Translations under genes and position numbers: made by a program
Notes under the pieces: generated by a model
What the model was told of the DNA's origin: nothing
The model's database searches: none
What the model saw: only the letters and a program-made list of their open reading frames with translations
Assembly: GCA_003158255.1 (NCBI GenBank)
Contig: PMIH01000030.1
Location: forward strand, 1 to 34,725
Reading direction: 5' to 3'
Source of the DNA: Rhodocyclaceae bacterium
Lineage (GTDB): Bacteria > Pseudomonadota > Gammaproteobacteria > Burkholderiales > Rhodocyclaceae
Length of the DNA: 34,725 nt
In this document: positions 1 to 7,163 of the stretch, piece after piece
Layout: every line of letters begins with the position of its first letter
Position numbering within the stretch: the stretch's first letter is position 1

Positions 1-1
1 T

Positions 2-73
2 GTCCAGAACGAATGGACGCTGGTCTGCCTCGCGTGGAATTTGAAGCGCATGGCCGTATTGCGTCCACAGTAG
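2..73 (+). CDS. DDE transposase, C-terminal fragment (IS1182-like)
   Basis: The window opens inside a reading frame that ends at a TAG at 71-73 and reads QNEWTLVCLAWNLKRMAVL before the last few residues. An aromatic-rich 'W-x-L-V/L-C-x-A-x-N-L-K-R' tail is typical of the C-terminus of IS1182/IS4-type DDE transposases, where it follows the catalytic glutamate region. Only about 23 residues are visible, so the catalytic triad lies outside the window. A terminal-repeat-like sequence about 105 bases downstream (178-197) supports the reading. The family assignment is by recollection of the motif; transposase identity is likely, the exact IS family less so. Confidence 0.6.
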   Translation, partial: VQNEWTLVCLAWNLKRMAVLRPQ

Positions 74-177
74 GGCAATAGAACAAGGGCATCACGTTTC
101 CATGGCAAAACGACCTGATTTCAGCCTGAAACGCGCCGATTCGTTCCGGATCGCGGAATCACCCCGCCGGCCAGATT

Positions 178-197
178 CAAGTCCGACAGGCTGCTAG
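178..197. mobile_element. Probable terminal inverted repeat (right end) of the insertion sequence
   Basis: The 20-base sequence CAAGTCCGACAGGCTGCTAG lies about 105 bases beyond the transposase stop codon and resembles ends I recall for IS1182-type elements. The left end is outside the window, so the inverted-repeat match cannot be verified here. A copy of the dispersed repeat starts only a few bases later. Confidence 0.45.
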
Positions 198-201
198 AGC
201 C

Positions 202-246
202 GTACTCCCGTGGGAATTCCCTCCGGTCACGCCACGGCTGACTTTC
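202..246 (+). repeat. Dispersed repeat, long form (copy 1)
   Basis: This copy reads GTAC, then a 24-base block (206-229, starting TCCCGTGGGAATTCC), then CGCCACGGCTGACTTTC. Outside the 24-base block it matches the short-form copies at 9551, 15635, 18038, 21498 and 22830. It lies about 30 bases beyond the 3' end of the minus-strand lipoprotein gene and immediately next to the IS end. Confidence 0.8.
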
Positions 247-276
247 GCAACGCGAAACCTCAGGCAATCCCGGCTC

Positions 277-1728
277 TTACTGAATGGGAGACTGAATCGT
301 GTACATGTCGGAATACCCTGTGGGCGAACCGACGTTGTAGTTGCTCGTCCACAAGACAGCGGACCCGTCCCAGGCGCAACTCACGCGCGGTTGGTTGAAG
401 TAGCCGTCGCCGGTGATGCCCATGCCACGCGAACGATGCTGGGCGAGGCGGCGAACCCGCAGGGTGAGCACGTTGATGGCGATGATCTCGTTCCGGTACG
501 GCGTCCAGCCCGCCGTTGAAGAATTGAAGTCGCTGGCACCGGGATTCGTCGTCACGTTCTCCGTATCGACGAACACCCAGTCTGCCAATGGCCCTCTGGA
601 AACCGCGGAAAAGTGTCCGTCCTGGTCGGGCCAATCCACGTTCAACAAGAGTTGGTTGTCGGCAAGCTGCTGTGCATCGGTGCGACCGCTTTGATTCTTG
701 GAAAGATCCACGCGGTAAACGCCCGGGGTGTTGTAACAGGAGTGCGTGACGAGATAGCTCTTGCCGTCCGATGGCGAGATCAGGACGCCATGATCTCCGC
801 AGCGATCCCAGAACATGGTCGGGGAACTCGCGATGCTCTTTGCAGTGTGGTCGATCGCGTAGGAATAGTGCAGCCATTCCCCGGCGGTCACCACATACTT
901 GGCATCCGGAGTGATCGACACCCAGCCGGTCGAATCGAGCGGCGCAAACGAACCGGCGTAAAGGGTATCGGTCTGGCTGTCCCAAACCTTGGCGGTGCCA
1001 TCGTATTGAACGACAAAGTAACGGCCGTCCCGGCTTTGGAAGTTCAGCGATCCACCCAGCGACTCAAGCGCGGCCGGGAATGTCTTCACCGTCGTATTGG
1101 TTTGCGCCTGCAAACTTCGGCGTATCAGGCTCGCGCCGTTGTAGTAGTAATACTTGTCCGGATCCAGCGCGTCCCAGTAAGTTTCGTAGGACATGGAGCC
1201 CTGCGGTTGGTTGGAATAGGGCTTGGTGCCGTCCGCGACTTTGACAATGTCCAACTGTTGCGATGGTCCATTGGTAAAGGCAAACATCCCGTTGGCGTTG
1301 GCCCAATGGTGAGCGTAGATATCATCGTGATTCACATTCCCGACGACGTTCGTCAATCGGCGCACGGGCGCGCCAAAGACGGGATCGGTGTAGGTACCAC
1401 CCACGGCAGGAAAATTGGCGGCGTTGGGCGTGAACAGGTTGTAGTCGTATTGGGCGGCGGTGACGCCGGACGGTGGCGCGTGCGTGGCTGCATCCTGGTT
1501 CTTCAGGACGAATGAAATCGTGCCACCACTGCTGCTTCCGCTACCGGTACTGCCACCACTACTGCCACCGCTACTGCTGCTGGTACTGCTACTACCGGTA
1601 CTGCTCCCGACACCGCTGCTGCTACCGCTGCTGCTGCTACTGCTGCCACCACCACCGCCGCAAGAAGACAGCGACAGGCTGAACAGGCAGACCACAAGCC
1701 CACTGACAAGACGATGCTGTTGTCCCAC
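277..1728 (-). CDS. Ser/Gly-linker secreted lipoprotein, beta-propeller-like
   Basis: The protein has about 483 residues. A short basic n-region (VGQQHRLVSG) and a hydrophobic stretch end in a lipobox LSSC, so it is predicted to be a lipid-anchored envelope protein. The lipidated Cys is followed by a low-complexity linker of about 55 residues made almost only of Ser and Gly with a few Thr and Val. The remainder has repeated short blocks with Asp, Gly and aromatic residues (such as SRDGRYFVVQYDG and TPDAKYVVTAGEW), which suggests WD40/TolB-type beta-propeller blades. I do not recognise an enzyme family. I chose the GTG at 1728 because GAAGGAAGA sits just upstream (1732-1740 on the opposite strand); an in-frame GTG at 1755 has no such site. 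The function is unknown; surface binding or carbohydrate interaction is speculation. Confidence 0.75.
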   Translation of the reverse strand: MGQQHRLVSGLVVCLFSLSLSSCGGGGGSSSSSSGSSSGVGSSTGSSSTSSSSGGSSGGSTGSGSSSGGTISFVLKNQDAATHAPPSGVTAAQYDYNLFTPNAANFPAVGGTYTDPVFGAPVRRLTNVVGNVNHDDIYAHHWANANGMFAFTNGPSQQLDIVKVADGTKPYSNQPQGSMSYETYWDALDPDKYYYYNGASLIRRSLQAQTNTTVKTFPAALESLGGSLNFQSRDGRYFVVQYDGTAKVWDSQTDTLYAGSFAPLDSTGWVSITPDAKYVVTAGEWLHYSYAIDHTAKSIASSPTMFWDRCGDHGVLISPSDGKSYLVTHSCYNTPGVYRVDLSKNQSGRTDAQQLADNQLLLNVDWPDQDGHFSAVSRGPLADWVFVDTENVTTNPGASDFNSSTAGWTPYRNEIIAINVLTLRVRRLAQHRSRGMGITGDGYFNQPRVSCAWDGSAVLWTSNYNVGSPTGYSDMYTIQSPIQ

Positions 1729-1840
1729 TGTTCTTCCTTCACAAGAGTCCCGCACCAGCGGCTTTCACGGCGCTGCGTTTCGTGGATTAGACCTTTTCTG
1801 GAATCATCAGGGAAACTGTCGTGGATTGCCAACGTCAGCT

Positions 1841-1884
1841 GTACTCCCGCGGGGATTCCCTCCGGTCACGCCACGGCGACACTT
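1841..1884 (+). repeat. Dispersed repeat, long form (copy 2)
   Basis: The copy begins GTACTCCCGCGGGGATTCCC and ends CGCCACGGCGACACTT, so it is the long form with a degraded 3' tail (the usual CTGACTTT is altered). It lies in the divergent intergenic region between the lipoprotein gene and the HDOD gene, 60-100 bases upstream of the latter. Confidence 0.75.
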
Positions 1885-1945
1885 GCCAGTGCGCTCGACA
1901 GCCTCCGCAGCGGTTATGATTGCCAGCGGCCAGGGAGGGTCACGA

Positions 1946-3352
1946 ATGGGTTTGCTGCGCTTTCTTCGAAGTTTGTTCCAGCGAGGGACCGAGTCGCCGT
2001 CAGTCGCTAACGACGCGCAGGCGGACATGCCTCGGATTCTGGATGGCTTCGCTCAATCCGAGCCCAAGGCGATGGGCACGAATGCCGACGGAACGAGTCA
2101 TTCCTTCGTGCGCCGCGACGCGATACTGAACCGCACGGAACAGGTCGCCGGCTACGAGTTTTCGCTGGTGACGCGCCTGAAGGCGCGGATGACCCGACGC
2201 GGCGGCATCGCCGCGCGCGCCTACGATGTGGCGCTCCTGACCCGGCTCGAACTGCACCGCGCCGCTTCTCTGCTCGGTGCCCGGCTGGCCCTGATCTGCC
2301 TCTCGATCGAGTCTCTGGCCAACGAGGCCATTGACCGCTTGCCGCGGGACAACACGGTACTCATCTTCGAAGCGAATGCCGAGAAGGACGACTGGAACGT
2401 GCTGGCGGCCGGGCTGGCCCGATTGCAGGAGAAGGGATTTCGCGTTGGCCTCCGAGTTGCCGACGCCACCGACGCCGAATGTCCGCTGATCGCCGCGGTC
2501 GACTTCGTGCTGATCGATGTCACCGCATTCAACGGCCTCGACCTGCGCACGCTGACCCGCAAGCTCAAGGCCGTGCGGACGGCTAGCGGCGCACCGCTTC
2601 AGTTGCTCGCCGGCGACGCGCAAAGCGATGACGACTACCAGCTCTGCTACAAGTGCGGTTTCGATCTGTTTCAAGGGCCCTTCGTCGCGAACCACGACAA
2701 CCTGCGGCCGACCCACAACACGATCAACCGGGTGGCGGCCCTGTCGATCCTCAATATGCTGCGGACCGAGCAAAGCTATGCCGCGATCGCCAATGAACTC
2801 AAGAACGAGCCGACTCTGTCGTACAAGCTGCTGCGTTATCTCAATTCGGCGGCTGTGGGCTTGCAGAAAAAGGTCGACAGCCTCACCGAGGCGCTCGTTC
2901 TCCTGGGGCGCGACAAGTTCTACCGCTGGACTTCCCTGCTGCTGTTCGACTTCGAAAAGCCCGGCTACCAGGAACACCTGCTTTCGGAACGCGCGTTGAC
3001 GCGGGGCCGCACGCTCGAACTGCTGGCCGGCAAGGGCAAAGTTCCCCAACTGCCGGAGCAGCTTTTCCTGATCGGCTTGTTCTCGCTGCTGGACCGGGCG
3101 CTCGGCCGGCCGCTGCCCGAACTGGTCGAAAAGGCGGCGCTGCCCGACAGCGTGCGCGATGCGCTGCTCGGCCGCCCAGGCCCGTGCAGCGATGCCCTAG
3201 CCCTGGTGACGCTCGAAGTGGACCCCAACACCCCCGCCGATCGATTGGAGCAGGCGCTGAATGCCTGCGGCATCGACGACGAAACCTACGCCCCGATCGC
3301 CGTCGAAGCGCTCGTCTGGACTTCCCAGGTGCTGAGTGACGGGGCCGCCTGA
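1946..3352 (+). CDS. EAL-like/HDOD (YuxH-type) signalling protein
   Basis: The protein has 468 residues. Its first half follows the degenerate EAL fold of YuxH-type proteins: an N-terminal RRDAILNRTEQVAGYEF block replaces the usual RQPIL...GYELLFR, and GFDLFQGPFVAN corresponds to the GxxxxQGxxF end of EAL domains. The catalytic EAL glutamate motif is not present, so c-di-GMP hydrolysis is unlikely. The second half (about 265-468) is an HDOD domain (LKNEPTLSYKLLRYLNSA, LTEALVLLGRDKFYRW), a signal-output module related to HD hydrolases but lacking the metal site. The ATG at 1946 is chosen because AGGGAGGG precedes it by 6 bases; the frame is open further upstream but crosses a repeat copy. A c-di-GMP synthase follows 106 bases downstream, so the two may act in one signalling circuit (inference). 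Confidence 0.88.
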   Translation: MGLLRFLRSLFQRGTESPSVANDAQADMPRILDGFAQSEPKAMGTNADGTSHSFVRRDAILNRTEQVAGYEFSLVTRLKARMTRRGGIAARAYDVALLTRLELHRAASLLGARLALICLSIESLANEAIDRLPRDNTVLIFEANAEKDDWNVLAAGLARLQEKGFRVGLRVADATDAECPLIAAVDFVLIDVTAFNGLDLRTLTRKLKAVRTASGAPLQLLAGDAQSDDDYQLCYKCGFDLFQGPFVANHDNLRPTHNTINRVAALSILNMLRTEQSYAAIANELKNEPTLSYKLLRYLNSAAVGLQKKVDSLTEALVLLGRDKFYRWTSLLLFDFEKPGYQEHLLSERALTRGRTLELLAGKGKVPQLPEQLFLIGLFSLLDRALGRPLPELVEKAALPDSVRDALLGRPGPCSDALALVTLEVDPNTPADRLEQALNACGIDDETYAPIAVEALVWTSQVLSDGAA

Positions 3353-3458
3353 CCAGCCGGTAACAAACCCCTGACCGGCCGTGCGCATGACTTTAGTAGT
3401 AGCTTGGCGGACGCCATGCTCGTAGAATAAGCAGGTCTCTTGTGTTGTTCGCCCGCCG

Positions 3459-5894
3459 ATGACCGATCACTCGCTCGCGCAGTTGATGACGTGGAACATC
3501 GTTGCGATAGGCCATGACGCGACCTTGGCCCGCGCTGCGGAGGTGATGGAAACGGCCCGCATCAGCTCGGTGCTGGTGATGGAGTTTGCCCAGCCGGTGG
3601 GAATCGTTACCGAACGGGACATCCTGCGCGCGCTGCAAGGAACTATCCCGCCCGAGCAGGTCGTGTCCAAGATCATGGGACATCCGCTGGTGACCGCCAT
3701 GAAGGACATGGCCGTGCACGACGCCTACCACCTGATGTCGGAAAAGGGCGTGCGCCATCTGCTGGTCACCGACGAGGCGAGCCATCCGGTCGGCATCGTC
3801 AGCGAAAGCGACTTCCGCTTCCACCTGGGGCTCGAGTTCTATCGCCGCATGCAGGACGTGCGCTCGATCATGAGTGCCCGGATGCCAGTATTGCCGCCCA
3901 CCGCGCTGGTGCGCGAAGCCGTGGCAGCGATGACCGCACGTGACGCAAACTGCGCCGTCGTCGCCGTGGATGGAATGCCCGTCGGCATGATCACCGAGCG
4001 GGACGCGGTGCGCTTCTACCGCGACGGCAAGAGCACGCTGGAGCTGCCTCTGGCCGAGGTGATGAGTACGCCCGTGGCGACCATTCCGACGGGCACCAAC
4101 CTGCACGATGCGATGGAGCGCATGCAGTCCCAGCGCATCCGGCACCTGGTGGTGGTGGGAGAGCGCGGCGAGGTTGCCGGCATACTTTCCGAGCACGACG
4201 TGGTCCGGCAACTGGAAACCGAGTATCTCGATTTCGCGCTGCGCGACGGCCGCCGGACCCGCCAGCAATTGCAGGACAGCGAAATGCGCCGCCGCGCCGT
4301 CTTCAACCAGGCGCGCGAGTACATGAGCATCCTGGATCTCGACGGCACATTGCGGGATTTCAATCACTCGGCCATGCAACTGATCGGCGATTGCTGGCCG
4401 GAAGACCTGATCGGCAAACCCTTCTGGAACACGCCCTGGTGGACCCACGACGCCGCGCTTCAAGCCCGCCTGAGGCAGGCTGTCACCGACCTGGCGGCCG
4501 GCCGCTCGAGCCGCTTCGAAACGAACCACCCGGGCACGGATGGCACCCTGCACCATGTGGACTTCCAACTGCATCCGATCCTCGACGAAACCGGCAAGCT
4601 GGTCCTCGCCCTGGCGGAAGGCAGCGACATCACAGAGCGCAAGCGAGTCGAATCGGAACTGCGCAAGTTTCAGTGGGCGGTCGAGCAATCGCCGGTGTCG
4701 ATCGTCATCACCGACACGGACGCGCACATCACGTACACCAATCCAAAGTTCACCGAAATCACCGGCTATTCGCGCGAGGAGGTTCTGGGCCAGAATCCCC
4801 GCATGCTCAAATCAGGCCTCACTTCCCCCGAGGTCTACGAACAGTTGTGGGCCACGATCTCGGCTGGCAAGGTCTGGACGGGGGAACTGTGCAACCGGCG
4901 CAAGAACGGCGAGATATTCTGGGAATTCGCCCGCGTCCTGCCCATCGTCGATGCGGATGGTCTGGTCAGCCATTACCTCGCCGTCAAGGAAGACGTCAGC
5001 GAGCGCCACCGGATTGAAGAACAACGTCGCCTCGCCTTGCGCGTCTTTGAGAGCAGCCACGACGGCATTCTCATCACGGATCCCCGGGGTGTCATCCTCG
5101 ACGTCAACCAGGCATTTTGCGAACTGACCGGCTATTCCCGCGAGGAAGCCGTCGGCCAACCTTCCCGCATGCTCAATTCGGGGCACCACGACGAGAATTT
5201 TTTCCAGCAGCTCTTCGAGACCGTCGAAAAGCAGGAATACTGGCGGGGAGAGATCTGGAACCGAACCAAGGCGGGCGCCATCACCGTGGTGCTGATGACC
5301 GTTAGCGCCGTCCGGGACGCTGCCGGCCAGCTGACACAGTATGTCGGCGTCTTCACCGACATCACGCAGAGGAAGGAAACTGAGCAGCGGCTCGAACATC
5401 TGGCCCAGCACGATCCGCTCACCGACCTCCCCAACCGCAGCCTGTTCCGCGACCGCTTGCAGCAGGCCATCAACAAGAACCACCGCGACGAGCAGTCGCT
5501 GGCGCTGCTGTTCATCGACCTCGACCACTTCAAGGAAGTGAACGACACGCTCGGCCACGTGGTCGGGGATCAGTTGCTGGTCGAAACGGCGCGGCGCATC
5601 GCCGCCTGCGTGCGCAACTCGGACACGGTGGCGCGACTGGGCGGCGACGAATTCACGGTGGTGTTGCAGTGCGTGGAAGACCGCGAGGCTGTTGCGCGAA
5701 TCGCCGATGACGTCATCGAGGCACTGGCCGCCCCGTTCGTCCTCGGTCAGGCAACCGCCCACATTTCAGCAAGCATCGGCATCGCCATGTGCCCCGACAA
5801 TGCCGACGAGCCGGACGCGCTCACGCACGCGGCGGACCGGGCGATGTACGAAGCCAAGTCCGAAGGGCGCAACCGCTACCACTTTTCAGCCTAG
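3459..5894 (+). CDS. Diguanylate cyclase with 4 CBS and 3 PAS domains
   Basis: The protein has 811 residues. Four CBS modules occupy about 1-258 (each with a G(I/M)(V/I)(T/S)E(R/S)D-like end, for example GIVTERDI and GMITERDAV). Three PAS domains follow at about 276-397, 403-517 and 525-640, each ending in a DITERK/DVSERH/DITQRK linker. A C-terminal GGDEF domain spans about 645-810. The active-site loop is intact (GGDEF at 728-732), and an RxxD inhibitory site (RNSD) lies exactly five residues before it, so the enzyme should make c-di-GMP and be product-inhibited. There is no EAL domain and no transmembrane segment, so it is cytosolic. CBS pairs usually bind adenine nucleotides, which suggests energy or nucleotide sensing joined to PAS input. 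No clear Shine-Dalgarno is visible upstream of the ATG. Confidence 0.95.
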   Translation: MTDHSLAQLMTWNIVAIGHDATLARAAEVMETARISSVLVMEFAQPVGIVTERDILRALQGTIPPEQVVSKIMGHPLVTAMKDMAVHDAYHLMSEKGVRHLLVTDEASHPVGIVSESDFRFHLGLEFYRRMQDVRSIMSARMPVLPPTALVREAVAAMTARDANCAVVAVDGMPVGMITERDAVRFYRDGKSTLELPLAEVMSTPVATIPTGTNLHDAMERMQSQRIRHLVVVGERGEVAGILSEHDVVRQLETEYLDFALRDGRRTRQQLQDSEMRRRAVFNQAREYMSILDLDGTLRDFNHSAMQLIGDCWPEDLIGKPFWNTPWWTHDAALQARLRQAVTDLAAGRSSRFETNHPGTDGTLHHVDFQLHPILDETGKLVLALAEGSDITERKRVESELRKFQWAVEQSPVSIVITDTDAHITYTNPKFTEITGYSREEVLGQNPRMLKSGLTSPEVYEQLWATISAGKVWTGELCNRRKNGEIFWEFARVLPIVDADGLVSHYLAVKEDVSERHRIEEQRRLALRVFESSHDGILITDPRGVILDVNQAFCELTGYSREEAVGQPSRMLNSGHHDENFFQQLFETVEKQEYWRGEIWNRTKAGAITVVLMTVSAVRDAAGQLTQYVGVFTDITQRKETEQRLEHLAQHDPLTDLPNRSLFRDRLQQAINKNHRDEQSLALLFIDLDHFKEVNDTLGHVVGDQLLVETARRIAACVRNSDTVARLGGDEFTVVLQCVEDREAVARIADDVIEALAAPFVLGQATAHISASIGIAMCPDNADEPDALTHAADRAMYEAKSEGRNRYHFSA

Positions 5895-5999
5895 CCGTAG
5901 AGTGCCCGGACTTTGCCGCGGATCCGCCGGTTTGCAGACAGGATGCCGCCGCGACCGACTTTCGCATGATGTTCGCACAACTCGCTCCATGGTGATATT

Positions 6000-6033
6000 C
6001 TTACCACTATCATATCGATATGAGCGAGGTAAG
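6000..6033. promoter_or_regulatory. Concentric palindromic operator upstream of vapB
   Basis: A perfect 14-base palindrome TCATATCGATATGA (6010-6023) lies inside an outer inverted repeat CTTACC (6000-6005) / GGTAAG (6028-6033). Both are centred on the same point (6016.5). The right arm overlaps the GAGGTAAG ribosome-binding region of vapB, whose ATG is at 6037. This arrangement is typical of autoregulated toxin-antitoxin operons, in which the antitoxin or toxin-antitoxin complex binds just before the antitoxin start. The regulatory role is an inference; the symmetry is direct. Confidence 0.75.
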
Positions 6034-6036
6034 ATC

Positions 6037-6249
6037 ATGACAACAACCGCGACGCTGTCCAGCAAATTCCAGATTTCAATTCCCAAGGCTATCCGTGACG
6101 AGCAGCACTGGAGCGCAGGGCAGGAATTCGTCTTCGTTCCCAAGGCGACAGGTGTCTTGCTGATCCCCGTACCGGAACTCGCGCAGCTTGCCGGCATCGC
6201 CAAGGGCGCCAATCCCGCCAACTACCGCGATCGTCAGGACCGCTACTGA
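6037..6249 (+). CDS. vapB: VapB-type antitoxin, AbrB/MazE fold
   Basis: The protein has 70 residues. It opens with TTTATLSSKFQISIPKAIRD, the signature of the swapped-hairpin AbrB/MazE/SpoVT DNA-binding domain (xVSxKxQIxIPKxIR). The C-terminal part (about 45-70) is the expected toxin-wrapping tail. It should neutralise the downstream PIN toxin and repress its own operon through the palindrome at 6000-6033. Its TGA overlaps the ATG of vapC (TGATG), which indicates translational coupling. The length fits the family. Confidence 0.9.
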   Translation: MTTTATLSSKFQISIPKAIRDEQHWSAGQEFVFVPKATGVLLIPVPELAQLAGIAKGANPANYRDRQDRY

Positions 6250-6626
6250 TGCGCGTTGTCGATACTTCTGCGTGGATCGAGTGGCTGATCGGCGGCCCGC
6301 TGCGCAAGAAGTTGGCCAAGGAAATCCCCGACAAGGCGGACTGCATCGTGCCGACCATCGTGCAGTTGGAACTGGCGAAGTGGCTGACCCGTGAGGTCGG
6401 CGAAGATCAGGCGGACCAGATGATCGCCTACACGCAGAAGTGCGTCGTCGCGCCGCTGGATACGCGCACCGCACTGCGCGCCGCCGAAATGTGGCGCCAG
6501 CACAAGCTCGCCACCGCCGATGCAGTGGTCTATGCCACCGCTGCCGAAAACGGCGCCGAACTGCTCACCTGCGACGCGCACTTCCAGGGCTTGCCGAACG
6601 TCGTGCTTGTGCCCAAGCCCCAATAG
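6249..6626 (+). CDS. vapC: VapC-type PIN-domain ribonuclease toxin
   Basis: The protein has 125 residues, the usual VapC size, and forms a PIN domain. The four acidic residues expected for Mg-dependent RNA cleavage are visible: D5 in [11 protein letters not shown]41 in VQLELAKW, D91 in ATADAVVYA and D109 in LLTCDAHF. VapC toxins cut tRNA or rRNA when the antitoxin is degraded; the target here cannot be read from sequence. The gene overlaps vapB by one base and appears intact. A YaiI gene follows 23 bases later and may be cotranscribed. Confidence 0.93.
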   Translation: MRVVDTSAWIEWLIGGPLRKKLAKEIPDKADCIVPTIVQLELAKWLTREVGEDQADQMIAYTQKCVVAPLDTRTALRAAEMWRQHKLATADAVVYATAAENGAELLTCDAHFQGLPNVVLVPKPQ

Positions 6627-6649
6627 CCGGAAAAGCGACCCTGGGCACC

Positions 6650-7105
6650 ATGCAAATCTGGGTCGATGCCGATGCCTGCCCGAAGCCGATCAAGGAGATC
6701 CTGTTCCGGGCGGCGACGCGCACGGGCATTGCCCTGACGCTGATCGCCAACCAGATGCTGACGGTGCCGCGCTCGCCGCATATCCGCGCGGTGCAGGTGC
6801 CGAAGGGTTTCGACGTCGCCGACAACGAGATCGTGCGGCGTGCCGAGGCGGGCGACCTGGTCATCACGTCTGACATTCCGCTGGCCGCCGAGGTGATCGC
6901 CAAGGGCGTCCGGGTACTGACGCCGCGCGGCGACCCCTACGACAAAGGCAGTATCGCCGCCGCGCTGACGATGCGCAACTTCATGGACACGCTGCGCTCG
7001 ACAGGCGTCGAAACCGGCGGGCCGGCAGCGTTTTCCTCCAGCGACCAGCACGCCTTCGCGCGGCAGCTGGATCGGGAACTGGCAGGCAAAAAGCCGACCG
7101 CGTAG
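6650..7105 (+). CDS. YaiI/YqxD family protein (DUF188)
   Basis: The protein has 151 residues, the family length. The N-terminus [18 protein letters not shown] and the later [16 protein letters not shown] and LTPRGDPY...I blocks are characteristic of the YaiI/YqxD (DUF188) family, which is distantly related to PIN-like nucleases. The biochemical function is not established. The ATG at 6650 fits the conserved start of the family. It lies 23 bases after vapC on the same strand. Its stop codon TAG is followed after one base by a dispersed repeat copy. Confidence 0.9.
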   Translation: MQIWVDADACPKPIKEILFRAATRTGIALTLIANQMLTVPRSPHIRAVQVPKGFDVADNEIVRRAEAGDLVITSDIPLAAEVIAKGVRVLTPRGDPYDKGSIAAALTMRNFMDTLRSTGVETGGPAAFSSSDQHAFARQLDRELAGKKPTA

Positions 7106-7106
7106 C

Positions 7107-7154
7107 GGCGTACTCCCACGGGGATTCCCTCCGGTCACACCACGACTGACTTTG
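7107..7154 (+). repeat. Dispersed repeat, long form (copy 3)
   Basis: The copy reads GGCGTAC, then a 24-base block at 7114-7137 (starting TCCCACGGGGATTCC, ending CCGGTCA), then CACCACGACTGACTTTGC. Removing exactly this block leaves the short form found at 9551. It fills the gap between the convergent yaiI-like and SulP genes, starting one base after the first stop codon. Confidence 0.85.
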
Positions 7155-7163
7155 CCCAGCTTC

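Noticed and set aside
210-398. Short open frame starting in repeat copy 1
   Set aside because: Its first residues (GIPSGHATADF) simply translate the repeat; similar short frames arise at the other long-form copies, so this is not a gene.
1460-1945. Upstream extension of the HDOD protein gene
   Set aside because: The extension is antisense to the lipoprotein Ser/Gly tract and crosses a repeat copy; a strong ribosome site marks the ATG at 1946.
3393-4727. Long open frame antisense to the diguanylate cyclase
   Set aside because: It contains no recognisable domain, is rich in His, Arg and Gln as expected from reading GC-rich code backwards, and the opposite strand has an unambiguous CBS-PAS-GGDEF protein.
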